Positions 34,811-43,857 are shown, counted from the first letter of the stretch. The stretch: 64,000 nucleotides of DNA from Comamonadaceae bacterium PBBC1 (GCA_002256145.1 NKIP01000016.1:27855-91854), one strand, 5' to 3'. A program made the numbers and translations. Notes: generated by a model not told the origin, from the sequence alone.

Positions 34811-37657
34811 TCATGTGGGCTGAGGCACGAGTCGGATGATTTGGCGCAACTCGGGCACGCAGGAGCCGCATTGGGTGCCGCAGCGCAGATGGCCTTGCAG
34901 CACGGCCAAGCGTTGGTCTTCGCTGCCGCTTTGGTTTTGCAGGCAGGTGGCAATGGCGTTTTCGCGCACGTTGAGGCAGCTGCAAACTTGGCGGCTGACC
35001 GGCGCTGCACCTTCGGGGGGGGCGTCGGACGCCATCAGCCACTGTCGGGCGGGCCATTGGAGTGGCGTGGCTTCTTGCAACAAGGTCTTGAGCCAGCGGC
35101 CTGAGCGGCTGTCGCCTGCCACCAAAAAGCCTTGCAGGCTGCGCAGGCCTTGGGTGTTGGGCGTGCTCAGATGCACCGAGCGGCGTTGCATGCGCACCGC
35201 GTCTTGGTAGTGCAGGGTGGCGGAGTGGTTCAGGCCCAGTGCCTCGGCCACGGTGTGCAGCAGCGTGGCATGGGCAGGCTGCCTGCAGGCCGCACGCAGG
35301 AGCAAACCGGTGCGCGGTGTCTGCTCGCTCAGGGCGGCGTGGGCATCGGTGAAGGGCACCAGGTAAGCAAAATCGAATTGCGGCAGCAGCTTTTGCAATT
35401 GCTGGCGCACCGTCCAGACGGTGTCGCTCGGCAGCCATGCCATGGCCACCACTTGCCAGCTGGCATCGGCCGACAGGGCGGCGCGGGTGATTTGCACCGC
35501 CGCGTGTTTCAGTTCCGGCTGCTTGGAGGTGGCGCAGTAGCTCGATGTGGTGAGTACGTTCACACCCAGCCCCGCTTCGCCTTGGGCATTGCGCCCACTG
35601 AGCACCTCTGGGCCCCAGTGCATGGCGATGAAGGCCTGCGAGGCTGCCACTTGCGAGCTGGACTGCACCGGCAGCACCAGGCTGCCGCGTTTGCTGCGCA
35701 CTTGCACCAGATCACCGTCTTGCAGGCCCAGGCGCTGGGCGTCTTGCGGGTTCATTTGCACACAAGGCTCTGGGCTGTGGGCAAACAGGCGGCCTGCGGT
35801 GCCGGTGCGGGTCATGCCGTGCCACTGGTCGCGCAGGCGGCCGGTGGTCAGCGAAAACGGGAACTGCGACACGCGTTCTTCGGCCACGGGCTGCCAGCTG
35901 ACGGCGGCAAAGCGGGCGCGGCCGTCGGCTGTCGGGAATCTCCCGTCGGCATACAAGCGGGCTTGCCCGGTGCTGGCACCTTTGGGCAGCGGCCATTGGG
36001 CAGGGCCTGTGGTCTCGAGTTGGGCGTAGCTCAGACCCGTGATGTCGAGGTCGCGGCCTCGGGTGCTTTCGCGATGCTCGTTCCAAACCGACTCGGGCGC
36101 GGGGTAGTGCATCAAACGAGCGTCTTGCGGACGGCCCAGCGCCAGGGCCAGGCGCTGGCCCAGGTCTGCTGCAATGGCCCAATCGGCACGGGCTTGCCCA
36201 GGCGCTGCGACGGCGGCACGCACCCGGCTGATGCGCCGCTCGCTGTTGGTCACTGTGCCTTCTTTTTCGCCCCAGGTGGTGGCGGGCAAGAGCAGGTCGG
36301 CGTAGTCGCATGTCGCAGCCGTGGCAAAGGCCTCTTGCACCACCACGAATTCGGCGCGTTGCAGTGCGCGGCGCACGGTGGTCTGGTCGGGCATGGACTG
36401 CGCGGGGTTGGTGCAAGCGATCCACAGGGCTTTGATTTGCCCGTCGGCCGCAGCTTCGAACATCTCCACGGCCGTGAGGCCGGGCTTGGCGGGCACGTCG
36501 GCCACACCCCAAAGCGAGGCCACTTCGGCGCGGTGCTGCGGGTTGGCCAGGTCGCGGTGGGCCGACATCAGGTTGGCCATGCCACCCACTTCGCGCCCGC
36601 CCATGGCGTTGGGCTGGCCGGTGAGCGACAGGGGGCCTGCGCCGGGGCGGCCGATTTGCTGTGTGGCCAGGTGCAGGTTGATGAGCGCCGCGTTTTTGGC
36701 GGTGCCGTTGCTCGACTGGTTCAGGCCCTGGCAATACAGGCTGAGGGTGGGGGTGCGGTCAGCGCTTCCCTCTTGCACACCCGCAAACCAGCGGGCGGCG
36801 GTGTAAAGATCAGCTTCGGGCACACCGCAAATCTGCGCCACATGCTGTGGCGTGTGGTCGGCCACCAGGGCTTGCAGGGCTTCAAAACCTTGGGTGTGGG
36901 CGGCGATGTAGGTGGCTTGCGTCCAGCCTTGGGCCAGCATGATGTGCAGCAGGCCGTGGAACAACATCACATCGGTGCCGGGCTGGATGGCCAGGTGCAA
37001 ATCGGCCATGTCGGCGGTGTCGGTACGGCGCGGATCGACCACCACCATCTTGAGCGCCGGGTTGGCGCGTTTGGCGTCTTCGATGCGGCGAAACAAAATC
37101 GGGTGCGCCCAAGCCGCGTTGCTGCCCGCGATGAACAGGCACTGCGCGTGCGCGATGTCCTCGTAGCAAGCGGGAGGGGCGTCGGCCCCCAGTGTCATCT
37201 TGTAGCCTGCCACGGCGCTGCTCATGCACAGGCGCGAGTTGCTGTCGATGTTGTTGGTGCCTAAAAGGCCTTTGGCCAGTTTGTTGAAGACGTAATAGTC
37301 CTCGGTGAGCAGCTGGCCCGAGATGTAAAAGCCCAAAGCGTCAGGGCCGTGGTTGTGCACGATGGCGGCCAGGCGTTGGCTGGCCATGTCCATGGCGGCG
37401 CTCCAGCCCAGGGCTTGCAGCGTCTGGCCACGCACGGGCCGCCACTGGGGCGTGAGCAAACGGGTTTGCGCCGTGACCTGCGGTGCGGCCGTCAGGTGCA
37501 GCGACTGGCCCTTGGTGCACAAACGGCCGAAGTTGGCCGGGTGATCCGGGTCACCGCGCACGCCGGTGATTTGAGCGCCGAGTGACTCGATGATCACGCC
37601 ACAGCCCACGCCGCAATAGGGGCAGGTGGATTTGGTTTCGTGGGTGATGGGGATCAT
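34811..37657 (-). CDS. nasA: Assimilatory nitrate reductase catalytic subunit
   Basis: Cytoplasmic molybdenum enzyme reducing nitrate to nitrite. 948 residues. The N-terminal [4Fe-4S] site is CPYCGVGCGV with a later Cys in FGRLCTKGQS. The molybdopterin domains include CMSSAVAGYKMTLGADAPPA, where Cys is the likely Mo ligand, and GQPNAMGGREVGGMANLM. A molybdopterin dinucleotide-binding domain lies at about residues 600-720. The C-terminal 60 residues carry a BFD-type [2Fe-2S] motif: VCSCLNVREN and CGTQCGSC. The chosen ATG (37657) is the first Met before the Fe-S motif; no good ribosome site is visible and a REP pair lies just upstream. No separate NasB/NasC reductase is in the window, so the electron donor is unknown. 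Confidence 0.95.
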   Translation of the reverse strand: MIPITHETKSTCPYCGVGCGVIIESLGAQITGVRGDPDHPANFGRLCTKGQSLHLTAAPQVTAQTRLLTPQWRPVRGQTLQALGWSAAMDMASQRLAAIVHNHGPDALGFYISGQLLTEDYYVFNKLAKGLLGTNNIDSNSRLCMSSAVAGYKMTLGADAPPACYEDIAHAQCLFIAGSNAAWAHPILFRRIEDAKRANPALKMVVVDPRRTDTADMADLHLAIQPGTDVMLFHGLLHIMLAQGWTQATYIAAHTQGFEALQALVADHTPQHVAQICGVPEADLYTAARWFAGVQEGSADRTPTLSLYCQGLNQSSNGTAKNAALINLHLATQQIGRPGAGPLSLTGQPNAMGGREVGGMANLMSAHRDLANPQHRAEVASLWGVADVPAKPGLTAVEMFEAAADGQIKALWIACTNPAQSMPDQTTVRRALQRAEFVVVQEAFATAATCDYADLLLPATTWGEKEGTVTNSERRISRVRAAVAAPGQARADWAIAADLGQRLALALGRPQDARLMHYPAPESVWNEHRESTRGRDLDITGLSYAQLETTGPAQWPLPKGASTGQARLYADGRFPTADGRARFAAVSWQPVAEERVSQFPFSLTTGRLRDQWHGMTRTGTAGRLFAHSPEPCVQMNPQDAQRLGLQDGDLVQVRSKRGSLVLPVQSSSQVAASQAFIAMHWGPEVLSGRNAQGEAGLGVNVLTTSSYCATSKQPELKHAAVQITRAALSADASWQVVAMAWLPSDTVWTVRQQLQKLLPQFDFAYLVPFTDAHAALSEQTPRTGLLLRAACRQPAHATLLHTVAEALGLNHSATLHYQDAVRMQRRSVHLSTPNTQGLRSLQGFLVAGDSRSGRWLKTLLQEATPLQWPARQWLMASDAPPEGAAPVSRQVCSCLNVRENAIATCLQNQSGSEDQRLAVLQGHLRCGTQCGSCVPELRQIIRLVPQPT

Positions 37658-37696
37658 GGGCAACAGGGTAGTGGTGGGGTGGGGCTTTGGGATTTT

Positions 37697-37770
37697 GTAG
37701 GTCGGTGGCTTCAGCCCCGACATGACCGGTTCATCGAAGGCTCCTGTCGGGGCTAAAGCCACCGACCTAC
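37697..37770. repeat. 26-base inverted repeat, REP family B pair, between nirD and nasA
   Basis: The left arm (37697-37722) begins GTAGGTCGGTGGCTTCAGCC; the right arm (37745-37770) is its reverse complement with one mismatch, around a 22-base spacer. Each arm is itself a GTAG plus hairpin REP (GTCGG/CCGAC with an inner GGCT/AGCC). The right arm overlaps the last four bases of nirD. A degenerate copy occurs at 12083. Confidence 0.85.
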
Positions 37771-38156
37771 GAGGTCTTTGCGGATTTGCGCGATACCGGC
37801 CCCGCGACGGGCCGTGTCAGCTCTGTCGCATGCCCCACCAACTCGTCGGCGTTCAAAAACACCACCCCTGTTTCCACCTTGACTTCAAAGCGCGGCGTGC
37901 AGCCCTCGTCGGGTGCTTGCGCCTGGCCGTCGCACAGGCCAATCGTCCAGTTGTGCAGCGGGCAGGCCACGCTGGTGCCAAACACAATCCCTTGCGACAA
38001 GGGGCCGCCCTTGTGCGGGCAGCGGTCGAGCAGGGCAAACACTTCGTCAGCGTCGTTGCGGAACACGGCCACGTCGAGTCCCTGGTCACGCGCCACGCGG
38101 CGCGAGCCCAGCACCGGGATGTCTTCCACCCGGCAGATTTCTTTCCATGCGGTCAT
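37767..38156 (-). CDS. nirD: Nitrite reductase (NADH) small subunit NirD
   Basis: A 129-residue Rieske-fold partner of NirB in nitrite reduction to ammonium. Unlike E. coli NirD, it keeps a complete Rieske cluster set, DRCPHKGGPLSQG and ACPLHNWTIGL (Cys-X-His and Cys-X2-His), so it may bind a [2Fe-2S] cluster. The stop overlaps the arm of a REP pair. It is separated from nirB by a 105-base gap holding another REP pair. Confidence 0.94.
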   Translation of the reverse strand: MTAWKEICRVEDIPVLGSRRVARDQGLDVAVFRNDADEVFALLDRCPHKGGPLSQGIVFGTSVACPLHNWTIGLCDGQAQAPDEGCTPRFEVKVETGVVFLNADELVGHATELTRPVAGPVSRKSAKTS

Positions 38157-38178
38157 TTTTCAATCCTTGGTTAGCATT

Positions 38179-38254
38179 TGTAGGAGCCCACCCCTGTGGG
38201 CGATGGCGTGCCTTGGTGGTGTGCGTGCAATCGCCCACGGGGGGGGCTCCTACA
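38179..38254. repeat. REP doublet, family A, between nirB and nirD
   Basis: The direct copy GTAGGAGCCCACCCCTGTGG (from 38180) and the inverted copy ending GGGCTCCTAC (to about 38252) flank a short spacer. In the transcript these would form a long hairpin within the nitrite reductase operon, which could affect mRNA stability or the ratio of NirB to NirD. Confidence 0.8.
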
Positions 38255-38261
38255 ACAGAGC

Positions 38262-40730
38262 TCAGGCGGTGGTCAGGGGCTCGAACTGGCGGGTGTCCAC
38301 TTTGGCTTCTTGCAACTCAAACCACGGGTCGGGTTCGCCGTCGAGCGCCGCTTGCAGCTTGGCCCACAGGGCTTGGCGCAAAGCGGCGTCGTCCAGGATT
38401 TTTTTCTTCACGTAGTCCAGACCCACCCGGTTGATGTAGTGCACCGTGCGCTCCAGGTACCAGCCCTCTTCGCGGTAAAGCTGCATGAAGGCGCCGGTGT
38501 ATTCCAGCACCTCTTCGGCGGTTTTGAGTTTGGTGAAAAAGTGCGCCACCTCGGTTTTGATGCCACCGTTGCCGCCCACATACATCTCCCAGCCCGAGTC
38601 CACGCCGATGATGCCCACGTCCTTGATGCCGGCTTCGGCGCAGTTGCGCGGGCAGCCGGACACGGCGAACTTGACCTTGTGCGGCGCGTACATGCGCCAC
38701 ATGGCTTTCTCCAGGTCTTTGCCCATTTGCGTGCTGTCTTGCGTGCCCATGCGGCACCACTCGCTGCCCACGCAGGTTTTGACCGTGCGCAGGGCCTTGG
38801 CGTAGGCGTGGCCGCAAGGCATGCCGATGTCTTTCCACACACCCACCAGGTCTTCTTTTTTCACACCCAGCAAGTCGATGCGCTGACCGCCCGTGACCTT
38901 CACCGTGGGGATTTGGTATTTGTCCACCACATCGGCGATGCGGCGCAGCTCGGCGGCGGTGGTCTCGCCCGCCCACATGCGAGGGATCACGCTGTAGGTG
39001 CCGTCTTTCTGGATGTTGGCGTGGCTGCGTTCATTGATGAAGCGGCTTTGCGGGTCGTCTTGCGCCTCTTTGGGCCAGGTGCTGATCAGGTAATAGTTGA
39101 CGGCCGGGCGGCAGCTCGCGCAGCCGTTGGGCGTGCGCCAGCCCATGAACTTGAACACGCCACCCACGGTGAGCAGTTTGTTGTCGCGCACCGCATCTCG
39201 CACCGCCTGGTGGCCATGTTCGGTGCAGCCGCACATGGGCTTGAGCTTGGGTGTAGCCGAGTAGTCGCCACCGGCGGTGAACATCAAAATCTGCTCAACC
39301 AGCCCGGTGCACGAGCCGCAGCTGGCGCTGGCCTTGGTTTGCTTGCGCACTTCGTCCAGCGTGAACAGGCCCTTGTCCTTGATGGCCTTGCAGATCGCGC
39401 CCTTGGTCACGCCGTTGCAGCCGCACACTTCGTCGGTGTCGGCCATGGCAGCGGCTTTGCTTTGGCCCTGGTGGCCCACGTCGCCGATGTTGGATTCGCC
39501 AAACATCAGCTTGTCGCGGATGTCGGCCACGCTGCGGCCATCACGCAGCAGCTTGAAATACCAGCTGCCGTCCACCGTGTCGCCATACAGGCAAGCACCC
39601 ACCAGTTGCTCACCCTTGAGCACCAGTTTTTTGTACACGCCGCCGGCGGGGTCGCTCATGACGATTTCTTCGCAGTCGGGGCCACCCATGAAGTCGCCCG
39701 CGCTGAACAAGTCGATGCCGGTGACCTTGAGTTTGGTCGAGGTCAGAGACCCGGTGTAGCGGCCAATGCCGAACTCGGCCAGGTGATTGGCCAGCACTTT
39801 GCCTTGTTCAAACAGCGGAGCCACCAGACCGTAGGCAATGCCTCTGTGCGCGGCGCATTCGCCCACCGCCCAGATGCGTGGGTCGGTCACGGTTTGCAGG
39901 GTGTCGCTCACCACGATGCCGCAGTTCACATGCAAGCCCATGCTTTCGGCCAGCGCGGTGTTGGGCCGGATGCCCACGGCCATGACCACCAAATCGGCAA
40001 GCACATGGGTGCCGTCCTTGAATTCCACTTTGCAAACGCGGCCGGTGTCATTGCCCACCAGCGCGGCGGTTTGTGCGCTCATGCGGAACTGCATGCCGCG
40101 TGCTTCGAGAGAAGCCTGCAGCATCTGCGCAGCCACCTTGTTGAGTTGGCGCTCCATCAGCCATTCGCAGGCGTGGATCACCGTGACTTGCATGCCCCGT
40201 TTCATCAGGCCGTTGGCCGCTTCCAGTCCCAGCAGGCCACCGCCGATGACCACTGCGTGTGGGTATTGAGTGGCGGCGTCGATCATGGCCTGCGTGTCGG
40301 CGATGTCGCGGTAGGCCAGCACGCCTTGCAAGTCTTTGCCGGGCAAAGGCAAGATGAAGGGGTTCGAGCCGGTGGCGATCACCAGGCGATCGTAGGGCGT
40401 GGTCAGCGTTTCGCCAGTGGCGTTTTCTGCGCTCACGGTGCGTTTGACCCGGTCCACCGCAGTGACTTTCCAGCCCGCGTGCAGCGTGATGCCGTTGCCT
40501 TTGTACCAGGCCCAGTCGTTGAGAACGATCTCGTCCAGCGTCTGCTCACCGGCCAGCACGGGCGACAGCAAGATGCGGTTGTAGTTGGGGTGCGGCTCGG
40601 CACCGAACACGGTGATGTCGTACAGGTCGGGGGCGAGCTTGAGCAGCTCTTCGATGGCCCGAACCCCGGCCATGCCGTTGCCGACCATGACCAGTTTCAT
40701 TTTCTCTTTGGTGTTGACACGCATGTCCAT
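38262..40730 (-). CDS. nirB: Nitrite reductase (NADH) large subunit NirB
   Basis: Siroheme and Fe-S flavoprotein reducing nitrite to ammonium with NADH. 822 residues. The N-terminal FAD/NAD(P)H part reads LVMVGNGMAGVRAIEELLKL and VVIGGGLLGLEAANGLMKRG. A BFD-like [2Fe-2S] domain reads VCGCNGVTKG and ASCGSCTGLV. The siroheme/[4Fe-4S] domain has VGSEWCRMGTQDS and FAVSGCPRNCAEAGIKDVGI, whose Cys residues bind the coupled cofactor. The ATG at 40730 is fixed by AAGGAGAAGACC directly upstream, 10 bases after the nrtD stop. Part of the nrtABD-nirBD-nasA operon. Confidence 0.97.
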   Translation of the reverse strand: MDMRVNTKEKMKLVMVGNGMAGVRAIEELLKLAPDLYDITVFGAEPHPNYNRILLSPVLAGEQTLDEIVLNDWAWYKGNGITLHAGWKVTAVDRVKRTVSAENATGETLTTPYDRLVIATGSNPFILPLPGKDLQGVLAYRDIADTQAMIDAATQYPHAVVIGGGLLGLEAANGLMKRGMQVTVIHACEWLMERQLNKVAAQMLQASLEARGMQFRMSAQTAALVGNDTGRVCKVEFKDGTHVLADLVVMAVGIRPNTALAESMGLHVNCGIVVSDTLQTVTDPRIWAVGECAAHRGIAYGLVAPLFEQGKVLANHLAEFGIGRYTGSLTSTKLKVTGIDLFSAGDFMGGPDCEEIVMSDPAGGVYKKLVLKGEQLVGACLYGDTVDGSWYFKLLRDGRSVADIRDKLMFGESNIGDVGHQGQSKAAAMADTDEVCGCNGVTKGAICKAIKDKGLFTLDEVRKQTKASASCGSCTGLVEQILMFTAGGDYSATPKLKPMCGCTEHGHQAVRDAVRDNKLLTVGGVFKFMGWRTPNGCASCRPAVNYYLISTWPKEAQDDPQSRFINERSHANIQKDGTYSVIPRMWAGETTAAELRRIADVVDKYQIPTVKVTGGQRIDLLGVKKEDLVGVWKDIGMPCGHAYAKALRTVKTCVGSEWCRMGTQDSTQMGKDLEKAMWRMYAPHKVKFAVSGCPRNCAEAGIKDVGIIGVDSGWEMYVGGNGGIKTEVAHFFTKLKTAEEVLEYTGAFMQLYREEGWYLERTVHYINRVGLDYVKKKILDDAALRQALWAKLQAALDGEPDPWFELQEAKVDTRQFEPLTTA

Positions 40731-40740
40731 GGTCTTCTCC

Positions 40741-41547
40741 TTAAGCGGTTTTTTCCACATGCGCCTGGCGCGTGTAGAGGAAGTCGATCACCGCTTTGCG
40801 GTAGCGCTGGTACTCGGCGCTTTCGGCCAGTTCCACGCGTTGGCGGGGGCGTGGCAAGTCCACGCTAAGCACCTCGCCAATCGTGGCGGCAGGGCCGTTG
40901 GTCATCATCACGATCTTGTCGGACAGCAGCACGGCCTCGTCCACATCGTGCGTGACCATGACCACGGTGCTTTGGGTGCGGGCCACGATCTCGAGCAACT
41001 CGTCTTGCAGCTTGGCGCGGGTCAGCGCGTCCAGAGCGCCAAAGGGCTCGTCCATCAAGAGCACTTTGGGCTCCATGGCCAGGGCACGGGCAATGCCCAC
41101 GCGTTGCTTCATGCCGCCCGAGATTTCGCCGGGGCGTTTTTGCGCGGCGTGACTCAGGCCCACCATGGCCAGCGCCGCGTCGGTGCGGGCTCGCAACTGG
41201 GCTTTGCTTTCGGCTTTGCCAAACACCCGCTCAATGCCCAAGTGCACGTTGTCAAAGCAGGTGAGCCAGGGCAGCAGTGAATGGTTCTGGAACACCACCG
41301 CACGCTCGGGTCCGGGGCCTGCAATCTCGCGGTTGGCACACAGCAGCACACCGGCCGTGGGGGTGGTCAGCCCGGCGATCAGGTTGAGCAAGGTGGACTT
41401 GCCGCAGCCCGAGTGGCCGATCAGGGCCACGAACTGGCCCTTGGCGATGTCCAGGTGGATGTCTCGCAGCGCCGGAAACAAACCCTTGTTGGTTTTGAAG
41501 GTCTGCTCCACGCTTTGAATTTGGATGTACTTGCTGTCGCTGTTCAT
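40741..41547 (-). CDS. nrtD: Nitrate ABC transporter ATP-binding protein
   Basis: A 268-residue ATPase energising nitrate uptake. Walker A is [12 protein letters not shown], the signature [16 protein letters not shown], Walker [17 protein letters not shown], with H-loop His in [10 protein letters not shown]. It resembles NrtD/NasD/SsuB-type ATPases; the nitrate assignment comes from its neighbours. It overlaps the nrtB stop by four bases (ATGA). Confidence 0.95.
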   Translation of the reverse strand: MNSDSKYIQIQSVEQTFKTNKGLFPALRDIHLDIAKGQFVALIGHSGCGKSTLLNLIAGLTTPTAGVLLCANREIAGPGPERAVVFQNHSLLPWLTCFDNVHLGIERVFGKAESKAQLRARTDAALAMVGLSHAAQKRPGEISGGMKQRVGIARALAMEPKVLLMDEPFGALDALTRAKLQDELLEIVARTQSTVVMVTHDVDEAVLLSDKIVMMTNGPAATIGEVLSVDLPRPRQRVELAESAEYQRYRKAVIDFLYTRQAHVEKTA

Positions 41548-42452
41548 GATTTGACATCCTCAAAAGTGAAGGCCGTGGCGATGCGGATCAGGGCGTATTC
41601 CAGGATCAAGCCCACGCCGCCGATCACAAAAATCGCGATGATGATGTTCTTGACGTTGAGGTTGTTCCACTCGTCCCAGACCCAAAAGCCAATGCCCACG
41701 CCGCCCGTGAGCATCTCGGCCGCCACGATGACCAGCCATGCGGTGCCCACGGCCAGGCGCACACCGGTCAGCATGTAAGGCAGCACAGCGGGGAACAAGA
41801 TGGTGGTGGCGATCTTCCATTCCGACAGGTTGAGCACCCGGGCCACGTTCAGGTAGTCCTGCGGCACGCGCTGCACCCCCACGGCGGTGTTGATGATCAT
41901 GGGCCAGATGGAGCAGATGAAAATCGTCCAGATGGCGGCTGGGTTGGCCCCTTTGAACACCAGCAAACCGATGGGCAGCCAAGCCAGTGGCGAGACCGGA
42001 CGCAGCAAGCTGATGAGCGGGTTGAACATGCGCGAGAGGAAGGTGAAGCGCCCAATCACAAAGCCCGCCGGAATGCCGACCAGCGCCGCCAGACCAAAGC
42101 CCACGGCCACGCGCTCGAGCGACATCAGCACGTTCCAGCCCACGCCCTGGTCATTGGGGCCTTTGCGGTAAAACGGGTCGCTGAAGATCTCGATCGCCTG
42201 CACGCCGGTTTCGTAAGGGCTGGGGATGCTGCCCTTGGTGGTGATGGACACCAGCGCCCATAGCCCGATCAAGAGGCCCAGACCCATGAGCGGCGGCAAC
42301 ACCGCCATCCAGAAGTTGTGCCACTGGCGGGCGCGTTGCATTTGCACGGCGGCTGCAGCGGTGGCGGCGGCGACCTCTGCAGGGGTCGGGGGCACCAGCT
42401 TTTCAGGGGCAGATTGCCCCCTGGTCGGTGAATGGAAAACGGCGCTGACCAT
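41544..42452 (-). CDS. nrtB: Nitrate ABC transporter permease
   Basis: A 302-residue inner-membrane permease with about six helices and the BPD_transp_1 fold. The EAA loop that contacts the ATPase appears around [20 protein letters not shown]. The start at 42452 lies 11 bases after the nrtA stop. It works with NrtA and NrtD in ATP-driven nitrate uptake. An Ala-rich cytosolic stretch (about residues 23-40) precedes the first helix. Confidence 0.95.
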   Translation of the reverse strand: MVSAVFHSPTRGQSAPEKLVPPTPAEVAAATAAAAVQMQRARQWHNFWMAVLPPLMGLGLLIGLWALVSITTKGSIPSPYETGVQAIEIFSDPFYRKGPNDQGVGWNVLMSLERVAVGFGLAALVGIPAGFVIGRFTFLSRMFNPLISLLRPVSPLAWLPIGLLVFKGANPAAIWTIFICSIWPMIINTAVGVQRVPQDYLNVARVLNLSEWKIATTILFPAVLPYMLTGVRLAVGTAWLVIVAAEMLTGGVGIGFWVWDEWNNLNVKNIIIAIFVIGGVGLILEYALIRIATAFTFEDVKS

Positions 42453-42463
42453 GGTGTTGTCCT

Positions 42464-43708
42464 TCAGGCTTTGACTTTGAAACCGTCGGCGTACTTTTTC
42501 GGGTCCTTGGCGTCCCAGATCACGCCATCGATGCCTTTGTGGCTGCGCATCTCGCTCTTGGGCACAGGCGCCTTGGCAGCGGTGGCGGCGTCTTTGTAGA
42601 GTGCGATCTGGTTGATCTGCTTGGCCACGCCCAGGTAGTCGGGGTGGTCTTTGAGCAAGCCCCAGCGCTTGTGTTGGGTCAGGAACCACATGCCGTCGGA
42701 CAGGTAAGGGAAATTCACAGTGCCCTCGTTATAGAACTTCATGTGGTTGGGGTCGTCCCAAGTCTTGCCCATGCCGTTTTGGTAGCGGCCCAAAATGCGC
42801 TGGTTGATGGCGTCCACGCTGGTGTTCACATACGATTTGTCGGCCACGGTTTCGGCCATCTTGAGCTTGTTTTGCAAGCTGGCGTCGATCCACTGGCCGG
42901 CCTCGATGATGGCGGCCGTCACCGCGCGGGCGGTGTTGGGGTATTTTTTGACGAACTCAGCGGTGGTGCCCAGCACTTTTTCAGGGTGGTCTTTCCAGAT
43001 GTCCTGCGTGGTGGCGGCTGTGACCCCGATGCCGTCCATGATGGCGCGGTGGTTCCAGGGTTCGCCCACACAAAAGCCGTCCATATTGCCCACGCGCATA
43101 TTGGCCACCATTTGGGGCGGCGGCACGGTGATGACCTTGGCGTCTTTCATGGGGTTGATACCGTAGCTGGCCAGCCAGTAATACAACCACATGGAGTGGG
43201 TGCCGGTGGGGAAGGTCTGCGCAAAGGTGTACTCGCGTTTGTCGCTTTGCATCAGCTTGGCCAGCCCTGCGCCATCCACAGCACCCTTGTCGGCCAGCTT
43301 TTTGGACAGCGTGATGGCCTGGCCGTTGTGGTTCAGGTTCATCAGCACGGCCATGTCTTTTTTGGGGCCCGACAGACCGAGGTGCACGCCATAGACCAAG
43401 CCGTACAGCACATGGGCAAAGTCGAGTTCGCCGTTGACCAGCTTGTCGCGCACCCCGGCCCAGCTGGCTTCTTTGCTCAGCACAAACTTGACGCCGTGCT
43501 TGACGTCCAGGCCCAGCACCGAGGCCATGACAACGCTGGCGCAATCGGTCAGGGGTATGAAGCCAATCTTGACTTCCTTTTTCTCGGGGGCGTCAGACCC
43601 CGCGGCATGGACCATGGAGCGCAGGGCCGGCGACACGCCTGCCGCGCCCACGGCGGCGGCCTGCAACACAGTGCGGCGGTTGAAGCTGGTTTTCAGAATG
43701 TCGGTCAT
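42464..43708 (-). CDS. nrtA: Nitrate ABC transporter substrate-binding protein
   Basis: A 414-residue periplasmic nitrate-binding protein of the NrtA/CmpA type. The N-terminus NRRTVLQAAAVGAAGVSPAL has a twin-Arg and resembles a Tat signal. The mature part has KIGFIPLTDCASVVMASVLG, YTFAQTFPTGTHSMWLYYWL and FCVGEPWNHRAIMDGIGVTA, typical of NrtA. AGGAG precedes the ATG. Its leader carries ANTAR-type hairpins and a terminator (see 43742-43857), so expression should be set by NasT antitermination. It is the first structural gene of the operon. Confidence 0.95.
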   Translation of the reverse strand: MTDILKTSFNRRTVLQAAAVGAAGVSPALRSMVHAAGSDAPEKKEVKIGFIPLTDCASVVMASVLGLDVKHGVKFVLSKEASWAGVRDKLVNGELDFAHVLYGLVYGVHLGLSGPKKDMAVLMNLNHNGQAITLSKKLADKGAVDGAGLAKLMQSDKREYTFAQTFPTGTHSMWLYYWLASYGINPMKDAKVITVPPPQMVANMRVGNMDGFCVGEPWNHRAIMDGIGVTAATTQDIWKDHPEKVLGTTAEFVKKYPNTARAVTAAIIEAGQWIDASLQNKLKMAETVADKSYVNTSVDAINQRILGRYQNGMGKTWDDPNHMKFYNEGTVNFPYLSDGMWFLTQHKRWGLLKDHPDYLGVAKQINQIALYKDAATAAKAPVPKSEMRSHKGIDGVIWDAKDPKKYADGFKVKA

Positions 43709-43738
43709 GGCGAAACTCCTAAGAGGTTTTGAGAAAAC

Positions 43739-43802
43739 AAAAAAGGCGTCCTCATGTCGTTCACGCCTGCAGTGCAGTGCGTGAACGCATGGGGACGCCT
43801 TT
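43739..43802 (-). terminator. Intrinsic terminator in the nrtA leader (attenuator)
   Basis: Read leftward, AAAGGCGTCC (43802-43793) pairs with GGACGCCTTT (43751-43742) and is followed by further T residues (to about 43739). Inside it, CGTTCACGC (43787-43779) pairs with GCGTGAACG (43766-43758). It ends about 30 bases before the nrtA ATG, so it would stop transcription before the structural genes unless antitermination occurs. Confidence 0.88.
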
Positions 43803-43816
43803 GTCCGGTGTGACTT

Positions 43817-43857
43817 CACCCGCCATTGGGTGTTGTCACGGTTGACCTTCGTTGGTC
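43817..43857 (-). promoter_or_regulatory. Tandem ANTAR-target RNA hairpins in the nrtA leader
   Basis: In the leftward transcript, stem GACC/GGTC closes the hexaloop AACGAA (43857-43844), and 11 bases later stem CACCC/GGGTG closes the hexaloop AATGGC (43832-43817). Both loops have A at position 1 and G at position 4, the known signature of ANTAR protein RNA targets. The terminator follows 14 bases on. NasT, encoded just upstream, is the expected binder. Confidence 0.82.

Noticed and set aside
35132..37264. Rightward 710-residue open frame opposite nasA
   Set aside because: Antisense to an unmistakable molybdoenzyme gene; low-information His/Gly/Ala sequence.
38196..40868. Rightward 890-residue open frame opposite nirB
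   Set aside because: Antisense to nirB, which has complete cofactor motifs; long antisense frames are common in GC-rich genomes.
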